Both the position numbers and the translations under genes were made by a program. A stretch of 64,000 nt of DNA, from NCBI GenBank assembly GCA_028023455.1, contig JAQFVV010012490.1, positions 1,178,001-1,242,000 on the forward strand. Reading direction: 5' to 3'. Positions 1 to 11,935 of the stretch are shown here, piece after piece. This DNA comes from Epiperipatus broadwayi (lineage: Eukaryota; Onychophora; Udeonychophora; Euonychophora; Peripatidae). The notes below the pieces were generated by a model. That model had not been told where the DNA came from. It was given only the letters and a program-made list of their open reading frames with translations, and made no database searches. Within the stretch, counting starts at the first letter, position 1, and each line of letters opens with the position of its first letter.

Positions 1-2320
1 CATCAGCTAGCAAATGTGAAACATGATAAACAACAATAATTAATGCCAAATATGGCTCTATTAACATTAGGCAAAAATAATTTAAAAATAAATCATAGAA
101 GTATACATCTCCTTATTCAGCTTACAACATAACAATATATCTTCATAAATAAATTATTCATATTTTAAAAAGAAGATACATACTATTTTAAAAATATGCT
201 AATATGTTAAATCTGAGAAATTTAACCCATAACATTTTAAAATATAGCAGATAACTTGAAAATAATATGCACATAAATAAAACAGGAAAAATCATAATGC
301 AAATAAATTCAACATTTTTATGATCAAATAAATAAATTAAGTAATGTCCTTGTGCTTCCTTCTTGAATCATTCTCCTTTAAATTTGAATGTGAAGAATGA
401 TGGCAGTAACATCTAGTGGACAGCAAACATATTTTTTATATAAGACAATATAACTAAGATATTAAAATTTATAGTATAATTATGCAATGTTGAATGCATT
501 TCTTTTGGATATCTGTAGTAAATTTTAAATAGCTCTATTAGCAAATATATGACAATCTATGGTCATTCAATAAATACATTCATGGGTTTAATGATGAAAT
601 ATATTTACTGCAGTATTAGTCTTTGAACTCAGGTTTTTTAATTAATCCATTATATAAATTATTTAAATTTGTATTAGTAATGTAAATATTGTAGAATAAA
701 ATACTTCTGGTAAATAACATTTATTAAATATTATTAAATATTTATAGATTATTAAATATTTGTAGGAGAAAATATTTAATTCAAATATCATATGTGACCT
801 CAACAGTCTCCATAGCAACACATAGAGGGAAAAAATAACAGCTTTAAAACATTTTCATGCATTATAAATCCATAAATGCAGAAAAAATATTTAAATTTAT
901 TAAATATAGCATCAGTTTTGAAAGTAAATTTATATTTCCAAAGTTTTTATCATATGAAACATTTTAAAATTTCACATATTATTCATTAACAATTTGTTGT
1001 AGGTTGATTGTCATAATTACCATGCCTAGAGAAAATGATTTCTTTTTCTCTTTCAAGCGGAGATGTTTTTAAACAGAAATAGTTATAATAAGTAAAGTTT
1101 TCATGCTGTTTTTCAAATAATAACATAATGTCTTTTATTGTAATGCAGCTCAAGTAAATTATTTTATTGAAGTTGTTATTAGTTTAACTTCTTTTGTAGA
1201 TTTAAATTATTGTTAAAATTTATTATATCAATATACAGTTCTTATCTTGAATTTTAAAAGTCTATTTATTTGGGTAAATAAATTTGAGACAATTTGACAC
1301 AAACAAATATTTTAAACAAAATATCAAAAAATTATTAATATTTTCTGTAATGTTCTTGCCAGTAAGATAATTAAATATTCTGCAGCAATTTTATTTATAG
1401 TACAGATGTTCCATTGGACTTTAAAACTGACACTTGTTTTTAAGACATGATAATGGTAATAACAACAATTTTTGAAATTTTCCAACACAGTAAACTTAAA
1501 AAATAATATTCTAAACATCGTAACAATGAAACATTACCATTAAACTGGCAGGTATAGAAACTTCAGTTCCTTTGGTGTTTCTGCCCAGAATAATTGTGTC
1601 AAGGTAATTTTAAATTACCCTATCATACCAAGTTTAAAAAATAAATAAATTGAAAGAAAATTATACTTTTAAAATTTCAAATACAACTGTCGAAATTAAA
1701 TGATGTCCTAAAGAATGAGACTGAGTCAATGAGGTGTTTCTCTCAACTTATTTATACCATTGATCATATGAACATTTTACCAGACTGTTTATTAATCTCT
1801 TAACCTACAACCTCTTCCATGATTAGTTAAAATTGTTGACCTATTTATCACTAGGGAAAGTTGTTAATTAAAAGTTATCTAATTAATCTATTCAATATTA
1901 TAATAAATCAATTTTTTTAGATACTTGAAATTAATTAAAAACACTTCCTGGTTGCAAACAAAAATAACCAATTAAAAATTACAGCAGGATAAAATAAAAA
2001 TAAATATTACATAATTAAAGTTTATATTACATCTTTGATAACAAAGATTAATAGAATTTAATACCTTTATTTATTATTATTTTAAATTTAGACAATTCTC
2101 AGAATAAGTTTTAAATTGTTTTTGAGAATATTTTAAAAATAAGTAATATTAAATATATTTATTCATTCATTTTCCATTTATTCATTATTTTTAAATTCTG
2201 TTTTAATTATTAGCTTTATTAAATTCTTTCTAATTATATAAATCTATACTATTTAACTAGAATATTATGTTTTAACATTAAAATAAATTAACATATTATA
2301 GCTTCAATTTAAAGAGACCA
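1..2320. other. AT-rich non-coding stretch
   Basis: I see no coding frame, RNA gene or clear repeat here. It consists of A/T runs with frequent stops on both strands. It is probably PRKD intron or 3' flank. Confidence 0.6.
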
Positions 2321-2324
2321 GTAA

Positions 2325-2365
2325 ACCAAAAATATAGGGTTTGAACCTGGTTTCTCAACTTAAAA
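2325..2365 (-). repeat. Possible tRNA-derived SINE remnant
   Basis: On the minus strand 2337-2348 reads AGGTTCAAACCC, a good RNA polymerase III B box. No convincing A box is seen upstream, so this is a weak call. Confidence 0.25.
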
Positions 2366-3189
2366 AAATAATACAAGCTTTCTGAACATCTTAACAGTTA
2401 GATTATGATTAAATTAACATTATTAACTTAAAAATGCATTGCTTATCATTGACATTACTAGCTATTTAATAAATTTATAGATGTTTAACATCTTAAACAT
2501 TTATTCAAGTTAAAAGTCTTATAATTTAGGCTGTATAAACATTATTTTACAGCTGTATAACAGATAAAATACTGATATAGCAGATCTTATGCAAAATCTA
2601 TGGTGTAATAAACTATTAGCAACCATTTATTCACAACAACATTAAGCTATAAAAAATTTTTTTTAGGTGTTTTGGCACAATATGTTGACATAATATTCAG
2701 CTTCTGCCAAAGTTAAAGATTATAATTCCCCGTAACTTATAGGAAAAAAAAAATCAATACCAAGTTCAATTAGTATAACATAATAAACTTTTAAAAACAA
2801 TTTATCAGAAAACTTCATCACCATTACCATATGACTAAATATAGTAAATTTTACCTTACACAGTGAAATCAATATCAATTTTCTACAAAAGAGAATTATG
2901 TATCCCTGGTTGGAAAAGGTTTTAGGCTGCATGCATGTAGATACATTGCACTGTTATTTTGAATTAATTTATTGATTATATAGGATTGTTCTATAAATGC
3001 AACCTTCATCTTGCACTTAATTATCTTACCTACCAATAATATTGCAATAACCATAACTAAAGCCAACAAAACAAACTTCTTAAATAATCATTTCAACCTA
3101 CACTTTATTTTTGCATATGTTGACAACTTCTTTTTAATATAACATTGACTAAATTCAACAAATTTATTTGAAATAGCTTCCATTTTGCA
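2366..3189. other. AT-rich non-coding stretch
   Basis: No gene or clear repeat is seen between the B-box remnant and the palindrome that begins near 3190. Confidence 0.5.
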
Positions 3190-3199
3190 ATTAATTTTG

Positions 3200-3794
3200 G
3201 TATTGGTGGATATTTTATCTACACCAATTTGAGAATATAGGGGAAAAATATATTTTACTGAACTTTTAGTTTCCTGTAGTTTGATCTATTTGCTCCTCTT
3301 CTACATCTAGTGTTATATTTTTTTTTTCAAGAATTTGAGATACTATTTTCCATTTGATACTTTAATCTCTTCAACTATTTCCAATTTTTTTACTTGTTGC
3401 TCTTGCAATTTTTCTAATTTAGACAAATTACTTTCTAAGAATATTATTGTTTTAATTAGAGGTTCAGCTTCCTCTTTTTGAGAGTCTTTTACCTCTACAA
3501 CTGAAGTTTCTAAAGATTCTATGATGGATTCCTTTGAATTAACTAAATTACTTTCTGGGATTGTTTTATCTCAGTTTGGATTACCAATTCTAATGGATAC
3601 ACACTAATACCTTCCATACCTTTCTCTAAACATTCTTTATTCTCTTTTGACCTATTAAACTTATTAAAAGATTCTATTATTTCTCCTGAATCTTTAGTCT
3701 GGACTTCAAATTTAATATCAAAATATTCTTTCATAGATATCATCCCTTCTATCAAAGTTTGAATATTATCATCTTGAGAATTATGGGATGACAT
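3200..3794 (-). pseudogene. gag-like coiled-coil frame, left arm copy
   Basis: From the ATG at 3794 the minus strand reads MSSHNSQDDNIQTLIEGMIS and a charged region rich in Lys/Glu/Ile to 3543. It then continues past a stop with further similar coding (ESIIESLETSVVEVKDSQKE, then KLEIVEEIK near 3370). It resembles N-terminal gag-like coiled coils of arthropod LTR elements, such as the frames at 18664 and near 32430 in this window. It has no zinc knuckle, protease or reverse transcriptase. The function is inferred only from composition and context. Confidence 0.4.
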
Positions 3795-5547
3795 GACTTG
3801 GGTCCCTCATGAATGAAGACTTTCCAAATTACCCATTACAGCTTACTGAACAAAATTATAATGTCAATGCTTATAAATTTATCATTAATAACCTATCTAA
3901 ACACAAAAGATCTAAACATCAACCATCAAAATATTCAAACTCTCCACAACAACCATTTTAAGGATTAGTAACTTTAAATATTTTCTTCTTCTTCCTTTTC
4001 CTATGTATGATAACTTTAAATATTCTAAACACCAAAATAAATTCTTATATAAGATAGTTTCATGTCATCAATCACAGACAATTTCAAAATACTTTATTTT
4101 AAAACTGACTGTTATAATTTCAAAATATAATATTAATAAAATAATTTAAAATAGTAATTGATAATACTAAGCAATTAAAATTTATATTGAACAAATTGCA
4201 AAATTATAATGAGATCACATTATAATTGATCAAACAATCAATTATTATTATAAAAATATAATCACAATATTACAATTTATTATTATAATTATGATATGAA
4301 TGGATTCTAATTACAGAACAAGATATTTATGCATACAACTAATAATTAATCTGGTAAACATACCAAATTCAAATCAACTACTAAAAGAATTTATGGATGT
4401 TACAACTAATCAGTAGCCACTTTAATTGAGTGATTATACCATGTAATCAGGCCATGTGTTTGGGCACCATTTTGTAATCTAAAAACAGAAATAGAGAGCT
4501 AATAATAATGAAAAAAATATAACACTTTAAACTCTAGATGATCGTTCTAGACCCTTTTGATGATCGATAGCCACACAATGGGAAAGACTGTAACCTAATG
4601 AGTCAGAGAATTTATGAGATCACATTACCCTAAGATATTAACTATTGAGAGATATTTAACCTGTACTTTGTATTGCTGTTGTTTTTCATTTTGCTGTCTA
4701 GTTATACAAATTTAGCTTATACTTTATGCAGCATTGTTGATACCACTGTTCATTTCATTAGCCCATCTGTCTTCTTTAGGTTACAGAATGGCACTCTAAT
4801 GCATGGCCCGATTACATGGTATAACCGTCCAATTAAAGTGACCCAATTACATATAATTGCTCAATCAAAATGGTTGTTCATTAGTTATAACATCCTTAAG
4901 TTGTTTTAGTAGTTGATTTGAATTTGATATATTTACCAGATTAATTATTAATTGTATGCATAGGTATTTTGTTGTTCTGTAACTATAATCTGTTGTGAGA
5001 AGATTTTATTATACAATTATAATAATAATTGTAAATCAGCGATTTATATATTTTTGTAATGAAAATGGATTGATTGATCAATTGTATTATGATCCCATTA
5101 TAATTTTGCAATTTGCTTAATATAAATTTTAACAGCTTATTATTATTAATTGTTATTTTAATTATTTTATTAAGTATACAGTGACTTGAACTTTTAATTA
5201 ATATTATATATTGAAATTATAATAGTTAATCTTAAAAATAAAATATTTTAAGATTTCTGTGGATGATGATGAGAAATTATCTTATAAAAGAATCTATTTT
5301 AGTGTTTAGAATATTTAAAGTTGCTAATCCATAAAGTATTGTGAAGGATTGGGTACTTTGATGGTTGAGGTTTAAATTTTTGTGTGCCTGGATAGTTGAA
5401 TAACCTAGATAAATGAATAAATTATGGTAAAGATGCATTTGGGAGGAACCCAAATCATGTTCTTCTCTCCTAATCAAAATGTTGAATTTAGAAAAACTCA
5501 AAATGATGTAGCTCCCTAGTTTTCAAGACCAAATAGCTCAAATAATT

Positions 5548-5905
5548 TTGCAAATGAAACAAATGATAAATAGGGTACATGGCTATATTGAAGACATTGG
5601 AATGTGGAAAAAATCTTTATATATTCCAGTTAAGGAAGTAACATCTCAAATTGAAGTAGAAAAGCCTTTAATAGATTTAGGGGGAATAAAAGATTTTCAG
5701 AAAGAATTAGAAATAGTTGAAGATGTTAAAGTGTTAGATGTAAAATAGAATCTCAAATTCTTGAAAAAAATATAACACTAGACATAGAAGAGGAACAAAT
5801 AGATGATGTTGTGGAAATTAAAAGTTCAGTAAAAAGTATTTTCCCCCAAACTCTCAAATTGGTGTGGATAAAATATCTGCCAATACTAAAATTAATTGCA
5901 AAATA
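5548..5905 (+). pseudogene. gag-like coiled-coil frame, right arm copy
   Basis: This is the diverged counterpart of the frame at 3200-3794. It reads KDFQKELEIVEDVKVLDVK and ends at a stop near 5748. The homologous non-coding tail follows to about 5905, where similarity to the left arm stops. It is truncated at its 5' end relative to the left copy. Confidence 0.4.
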
Positions 5906-6205
5906 AAAACTGTTACTAGAATGAATACCTGATTTCTTTGCCCAGTCCCTACCTTGTATGAGAGTGGTGTAATGAAAGTTATCAAAGTTGTCAACATAGA
6001 CAAGGAATTCAGGTGTTAATATCTCCAACACTGCGGATATATTATTCATTAAGTGAGACTTAAAAGTATATATTTGAGCTATGTATAATGTTTAGCCCAA
6101 TAAATGATTAGAAAAAAGTTATTAATATATTTCCATAAAGTGGCTTGCAACAAAGTTGTAAAGCAAAAAATTTGAAGCCTGCAAAACTATAGTAATTTGC
6201 TACCT

Positions 6206-6330
6206 ATATATATATATATATACTGAACAAATAATTAAGATATGTGTAAGAAATTATGATCTGGGCTAACTGATGAGTGTTGATTCAGCACAAAATGCCC
6301 ATCTTGGGGATCATTTGTCTTTTTTATATG
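6206..6330 (+). repeat. Decayed hammerhead-ribozyme repeat
   Basis: A (TA)n run at 6206-6223 precedes CTAACTGATGAGTGTTG (6266-6282). The hammerhead core CUGAUGAG is intact here, but the GAAA box has become AAAA and stem I is poor. The following text (TTGGGGATCATTTGTC) matches the repeats at 15.8 and 44.9 kb, so this is a degraded member of the same family. Confidence 0.55.
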
Positions 6331-6735
6331 TCTTTAATCATGTTTCATTAATATGTCATGGAATAGAAATTTTAAATATATTTAAATACATATTGTATAA
6401 AGTTAAGGTTAAGTATCTTTAAAAATGATATGTATATGAAGTTAAATTGTAACATTTACTAAATAAATCACTTGAAAAAGTGTAAGTTTCTAATGTATCT
6501 GTAGTGTTAGGTGTTGGACTGACTTGGGGATCATTTGTCTTTTTCACATGTCTTTGATCACATGTTTCAATAAGTAAGAGAAGTTTGAAATATATTTAAA
6601 TGCACATTATAAAAAATTAAGTTTACATCTCTCTAAAATAATGCATAAATGAAGTTAAATTGTAACATGTGCTATGTGGTTTGCTTGAACAATTTTATAT
6701 TTCAAATGTATCTATAGTTGTGAGCTTGGTTTGAT
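6304..6735 (+). repeat. Tandem duplication, unit about 230 bp
   Basis: Unit 1 starts at 6304 and unit 2 at 6534, both with TTGGGGATCATTTGTCTTTT. Shared text continues through GAAGTTAAATTGTAACAT to the region near 6735. The copies are diverged by substitutions and small indels. Confidence 0.75.
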
Positions 6736-6816
6736 TTCTGGCTGATGGGAGATTGTAATATGATTGAGACAAAGAGGAAAGATGCACTAATAAAAACTTG
6801 CAATTATCTCTGCTCT

Positions 6817-7480
6817 AAAAAATAAAATAAAATGTTACATAATTTCTAATGTTTCCTAATCTTAACATGTAGTAAATCTAAAGATTTTGCGAGAATTAAC
6901 ATGGAGAAAAAAAAATGGAAGTAAAGTGAACAGAAAAATATCTTCTCACTCTTAAACTGAGATGCTTTAGATTGGCCTATATAATTAAAAAGTAGTTTTA
7001 AAGATAAGATGGCTGTTCTTATCTTTTCAAAAGTCTCTATCTTGTATTTTAGTTTGGGAGTTTCCTCAATACTTAACAAAACATCACTGAGATATTATAA
7101 ATAAACAGTACAACACGTGTTAGGATGAAAAATCATTACTGTTTAAATTACATACTAAGCACTAGAAAATAAAATCAAATGTTACATAATTTCTAATATT
7201 TTTGAGTGTTAATACTTAGTGAATCTAAAGATTTCATGAGAGTTAATATGCAGAAAAAAATAATGGAAGTAAAGTGAACAGAGAAACATCATAATGCTCT
7301 TAAACTGAGAAGCTTTAAATTGCCCTATATAATTAGAAAATGGTTATAAAGATAAGACAGTTGCTCTTATCTTTTCAAAAGTCTCTATCTTGTGTCTTAG
7401 TTTGAGAGTTTCTTCAATACTCAACAAGATATTGTTGAGATGTGTTAGAATGAAAAATCCTTACTGTTTAAATATAAGTT
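6817..7480 (+). repeat. Tandem duplication, unit about 347 bp
   Basis: Two diverged copies lie at 6817-7163 and 7164-7480. They share GTTACATAATTTCTAAT at their starts, TGGAAGTAAAGTGAACAG, and CTTATCTTTTCAAAAGTCTC, and both end near TTACTGTTTAAAT. No coding potential is apparent. Confidence 0.8.
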
Positions 7481-7860
7481 ATATATATATACACAAACAT
7501 GAACAATTTAATATTTATTAAAATATAAATACAGAAATATTCTGTACTTTTACCTGAGTTTTTTCTGTTTGTGTTGTTGTTAAACCATCATTAGCTGCAT
7601 CTACAATAATAGAAAAAAATAAAATAAAAAATAAAGTAAAAAATGAAATTACAGATAACAGTAAACCAAAAAAGAGCTCATATTGAGAAACCATCATTTT
7701 TCCGCATAACATCTACAACATTTGTAATTCCAAGTATTTTTTTTAATGGTCATACACCTATAAAATATGTTTTGGATTAGCATATAATACTCAAATAAAA
7801 AATCATATGAATGTATTTAAATATATATTAAATACTGCCTAACACTATATTAATAGTAAT

Positions 7861-8354
7861 AAATAAAATAAAAATTCATATAACATTACACTACTAGCCA
7901 AAAAACTAAACTTTACGAAAATTCTTCCACAACCATGGTTTCATCTATTAACAAATAGACCTTTTCAAGTGAAACTCAACTAAACATATCACCTATATAT
8001 ACTAAACAAAATAGCCTTCCCATCATTCACTTAAAAACCCAACTTCCTTTAACATCAAACAATATCTTCATGAAATTGATAACCTCAGATTCAAAATATT
8101 TTATCATCAAAGTTTCTTTTACTTTTCAATTCAATTTTTTCATAAAAAAAATAACTTCTATATTGTCAAATAATATTTTATGATCTGTATTCAGTTCATG
8201 AATATACAAAGCTGAGATATTATATTTATTTTTAACCCTACTTTTGTGAACTTTAAAAGCTCTATTTGTTAATAAATGAAATCATGGTTGTGAAAGAATT
8301 TTAGTAACATTTATTTTTTTGGCTAGTATTGTAATGTTATATGAATTTTTATTA
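7861..8354 (-). mobile_element. Penelope-like element tail with GIY-YIG remnant (family A)
   Basis: The outer 100 bp (7861-7960 and 8261-8354) form an inverted repeat with the landmark GGCTAGTA/TACTAGCC. On the minus strand, from about 8255 to 8030, a broken frame reads VHKSRVKNKYNISALYIHE then FESEVINFMKILFDVKGS. This matches the PLE tail at 27.6-29.1 kb (VHKSRVRNKY, SEAINLFKSFFNIKG). It is the C-terminal end of a PLE GIY-YIG endonuclease with frameshifts, clearly not functional. Confidence 0.65.
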
Positions 8355-9130
8355 TATATATATGTGTGTGTGTATAAATACTGAATTTAAAATATCAGGT
8401 AGAAACTTAAATTAATTACTATGAAATACTTAAGATTTTACAAATTTTGTTTTTATATTTTAAGATTCTTTCCCTGACCTTTATTCAACTCTTTTATTTC
8501 CATTCATGATGTTAATGATGACAATCATCTTTCCTTATATTATTTGATATCAGAATACTATATTCTTTAATAAATCATAAGGTTACTTGCTTAAGAGAAT
8601 AAGTGATATTATTTGAATTTGTCTCTATTCATTAAAAGATTGATTTATTTATTTTAAAATTAAATGATCATCATTTTTTTGCATTATTTTTATTTAACCT
8701 ATTATATATAAAGATAATCTACAGATTCAATACCTATAGAAATATGATACTTCACTTATAATAGTAAAAGCTATATTACTATCATATTTTGTTTTCTGAT
8801 TTCTATATAATGCTCATCTCACCAACTTAGATTAACTTATGATCTTTAAATTCTAATTGCCAGACATCCATTTACAAGCAATAACCAATTGCCATCTGGG
8901 TTTACTATCTTTGCATTGGAAAAACATTCCAAACCTCACAAGATTTGAATCTCAGATTACAAATATGGCAGACAAATATAAAAATCATTAAGGTTCACTT
9001 ACATTTTTAAAAATTGCAGTTATATTATGTAATGCATGTTATTTTCTACATTAAGATTTAGTAGTCATGATGATATTGAAATTGATGAAATGTATGGAAA
9101 ATAGAAGAAAATATTCAATGTGTAGGAAAA
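8355..9130. other. AT-rich stretch with TA/TG microsatellite
   Basis: A (TA)n(TG)n tract lies at 8355-8378. A weak B-box-like match (GAGATTCAAATCTTG, minus strand) lies near 8945-8960. Nothing else is recognised. Confidence 0.4.
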
Positions 9131-9136
9131 AATGCA

Positions 9137-11935
9137 AGTACATTGCTACAGGGGGATTGGAATGCTGTTGTGGGGAAAGGTAGGGAAGGGAAAATTGTTG
9201 GAAATTATGGTATTGGAAAAAGAAATGAAAGAGTAGTCGGCTTGTACAATTTTGTAAAGAGAATGGGTTTGTCATCGGAAACACTTGTTTTAAAAATCAT
9301 ATTAGCAGATTGTATACATGGAAAGCTCCAGGTGACAGAGAATGTTATCAAATTGATTATATATTGATTCAGAATAGATATAAAGAATGATATTAAGGGT
9401 TCATATATTTTGCCTGGTGCTGATATAGATTCGGAGTTTAAAAAGAATTAAAAGAGGGAAAAGATATGCAAGATGGGACTTGGATAAATTGAGACAAATG
9501 GAAAAAGGAAAATTTGGTTTAGTATATGAAAATGAATTTAAAAGAATTGTTCAGGATGAGCAATATATTAATAGCCCTGATGAGTGTTAGAATAGAATTA
9601 AAAAAGGATTCTTGAAAACAGAAAAAATTGAAATAGGTATTACTCATACAAGGAAAGCTAAACAACCTTGGATAACTGAAGGTATGTTGGAAAAGATGGA
9701 AGTGCAGAGACGATGGAAGAATGTAAATACTGAGAAAGGAAAAAAGGCATATAAAAAATTTAATAATGAACTAAAAAGAGAAACAGATTCAGCAAAAGAA
9801 AAGTGGTTGCTGCAAAAATATAAATAGATAGAACGGCTTCAACAGGTGAAAAGATATGATCTGGTATTTAATAGAATATGAAGTATCACTCGGGAGAAAA
9901 AGACATGGATAGCAAGTGAGATTGCAGATAAAAATGGAAGGAGGTTAACTGATAGTAATGATATATTAAAAAAATGGAAAGAATATCTTCAGTGTCTGTA
10001 TAGTAGATAAAATCATCATCATCATCATCATCATTATCAATCCACTGTGGGATGAAGGTCTCTCCAAGTTCAATTCATCTTTTCCTATCTTTAGCTTCTT
10101 TTCTCCACATCATCCCTACACACTTTCTTATTTCATCCATCCATCTCACATGTGGTCTCTTTCTGGGTCTTTTACATTCTCTTGGAATCCAGTTTAAAAT
10201 TTCAATTGTCCATCTATTATCATCTCTTCTAGCAATATGTCGTCCAGCCCAACTCCAATTCGGTCTTTTAATTTTTTTCAATGAGGTCAGTAACACCTGT
10301 TTGTTCTCTTACCCAAACATTGTGTTTTCGATCTCTTCTTGTTACTCCCAACATGCATCTCTCCATACTTCTTTGAGTGGTGTGAAGTCTCTTATGAACT
10401 TGAAAATGAAGATGTTGAGAGGTATGGACATATTGAGGTATGAAATAAGAAAGGCAATCACACAAATGAAGAATGGTAAGGCTGTTTGGATTTGATGCAA
10501 TATCTATAGAATTTTTGAGTGAAATGGGAGAATTTACTATGAAGAAAATAGTTGGACTTTGCAATTTGATATATAATAGTGGAGTTTGGCCTGAAGATTT
10601 TTTAAGAACTATAATGATTCCAATTGCTAAAAAGAAGAAAACTGCTAAATGTGAAGAGTATAGAACAATAAGTTTGTTGTCTCATACTTCCAATGTTTTA
10701 TTGAGGATTTTAACTCAGATTTATGAGAAGGTAGATTATTATATTGGTGAAGAACAGTTTGGTTTTTGGAAAGGGAAAAGCACAAGAGATGCTATTGGTA
10801 TTGTTAGGACAATTGTGGAAAGATATATTGAAAGAAATAAAGGAATTGGTATATGTTTTGTGGATTTAGAAAAAGCATTTGATAGAGTAGTCGGGAATAA
10901 ACTGATGTCCATCTTAAGTGATAAAGGAGTATTTTGGAAAGAAAGTTGATTGATTTGGATTATGTATAATGGTCATAAGATAAGAGTTAGATTTGGGAAT
11001 AATGTGACTGATGAAGTGAATATAAAAAGTGGAGTTAGGCAAGAGTATAATATGTCACCTGTTCTGGGTAATATTGATTTAGAAGATATGCTAAATAGTT
11101 ATTTGGACTGTGGAGGAGCAAATGTTGGAGAGAGAATAATAAAGTATATAAGATTTATAGATGATATGGCTCTTATTGCTGAGGAGGAAAAGGGTCTTCA
11201 GAATATGTTGAATAAATTGGAAGACGGATGTATGGCATATGAAATGAAGATTAATATTGAAAAGACTAAGTGTTTATGAATAGGGAGAGATGCAAAAAGA
11301 CTGCAAATTGGAATCCATGATGACATGGTTCAACAGGTAAAGGGATTTAGATATTTGGGTAGTTGTTTGAGTGAGGATGGAAGAAGAGAAGATGAAGTTA
11401 TAAGAAGAATAGGCATTGGCAAAGGAGACATTTGTGAAGAAAAAGAAGATATTTTATGGACCTTTGGAAAGAGAATTAAGGAAGAGATTATTTAAATGTT
11501 ATGTGTGGAGTGTATTAATGTATGATTGTAAAACATGGACATTGAGTAACAGAATTAAAAAACGAATGGAAGTTTTTGAGATGTGGACATGAAGAAAAAT
11601 GGAAAAAATCAGTTGGATAAGTAAAATAACAAATAAAGTTTTGAAAAGGGAATAAATGAGGAAAGAAGATTGATTGAGAATATCAGAGAGAGAAAGAGAA
11701 ATTGGATTGGACATATATTGAGAAGAGTTTATGGTTTAATGAAAGATGTTTTGGAGGGAATGGTGACTGGAAATAAAAAGAAAGGATGGAAGAGATTGAC
11801 ATTATATAAGATATGGGAAGACTTATGTGGAATTGAAGAAATGGGCAAGGAAAAGAATGGAATGGAAGGATGGATGAATTGATGTTGTGATTACTCTCTG
11901 GATCTGTCTATTGGACAGAATACTATTGATTGATT
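9137..11935 (+). mobile_element. Decayed non-LTR retrotransposon (LINE) with endonuclease and RT
   Basis: The order of remnants is that of an endonuclease/reverse-transcriptase LINE. 9143-9370 is an endonuclease piece (LQGDWNAVVGKGREG, then WKAPGDRE..QIDYI across a frameshift). 9612-9827 is the linker (KAKQPWITEGMLEKM). 10430-10949 is RT motif 1-4 text (KNGKAVGFDAISIEFLSEMG across a frameshift, EEYRTISLLSH, FVDLEKAFDRV). 10950-11279 is the RT palm (SGVRQEYNMSP, IRFIDDMALIAEEEKGLQ, where FIDD replaces FADD). 11670-11882 is the C-terminal tail (NWIGHILRR...DLCGIEEMGKEK). Stops and frameshifts abound, so it is dead. The superfamily is RTE/CR1/Ingi-like; I cannot choose among them. Confidence 0.88.
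10009..10420 (-). mobile_element. Antisense LINE 3' end nested in the LINE
   Basis: This interrupts the host LINE between EYLQCLYS and EDVERYG. On the minus strand it reads QRSMERCMLGVTRRDR, a frameshift, KIKRPNWSWAGRHIARRDDN, then RWTIEILNWIPRE and PHVRWMDEIRK. This is the C-terminal region typical of endonuclease-reverse transcriptase LINEs (WQWAGHIARR). It ends in a (GAT)n tail on the minus strand (10012-10034 on plus), the usual 3' tail of that family. It is a 5'-truncated insertion that postdates the surrounding LINE. Confidence 0.85.

Larger units (their letters stand above)
3190..5905. repeat. 2.7 kb palindrome: two head-to-head copies of one element
   Basis: The left arm (about 3190-4485) and right arm (about 4775-5905) are diverged inverted copies, with a spacer of about 290 bp. 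Matching landmarks include TAATCAGGCCATG at 4445-4457 against its partner near 4803-4815, the shared stretch around AATTTGAGAATAT/CTCTCAAATTGG (3230 versus 5858), and ACTTTAAATATT near 3970 against its complement near 5305. Both arms carry a related gag-like, lysine/glutamate-rich frame pointing outward from the centre: 3543-3794 on the minus strand and 5548-5748 on the plus strand. The element is unclassified; it looks like the 5' part of an LTR-type or other retroelement. Confidence 0.7.

Noticed and set aside
9578-9590. CTGATGAG motif as a hammerhead core
   Set aside because: It lies inside LINE coding sequence; no GAAA box, stem II or stem I partner follows.
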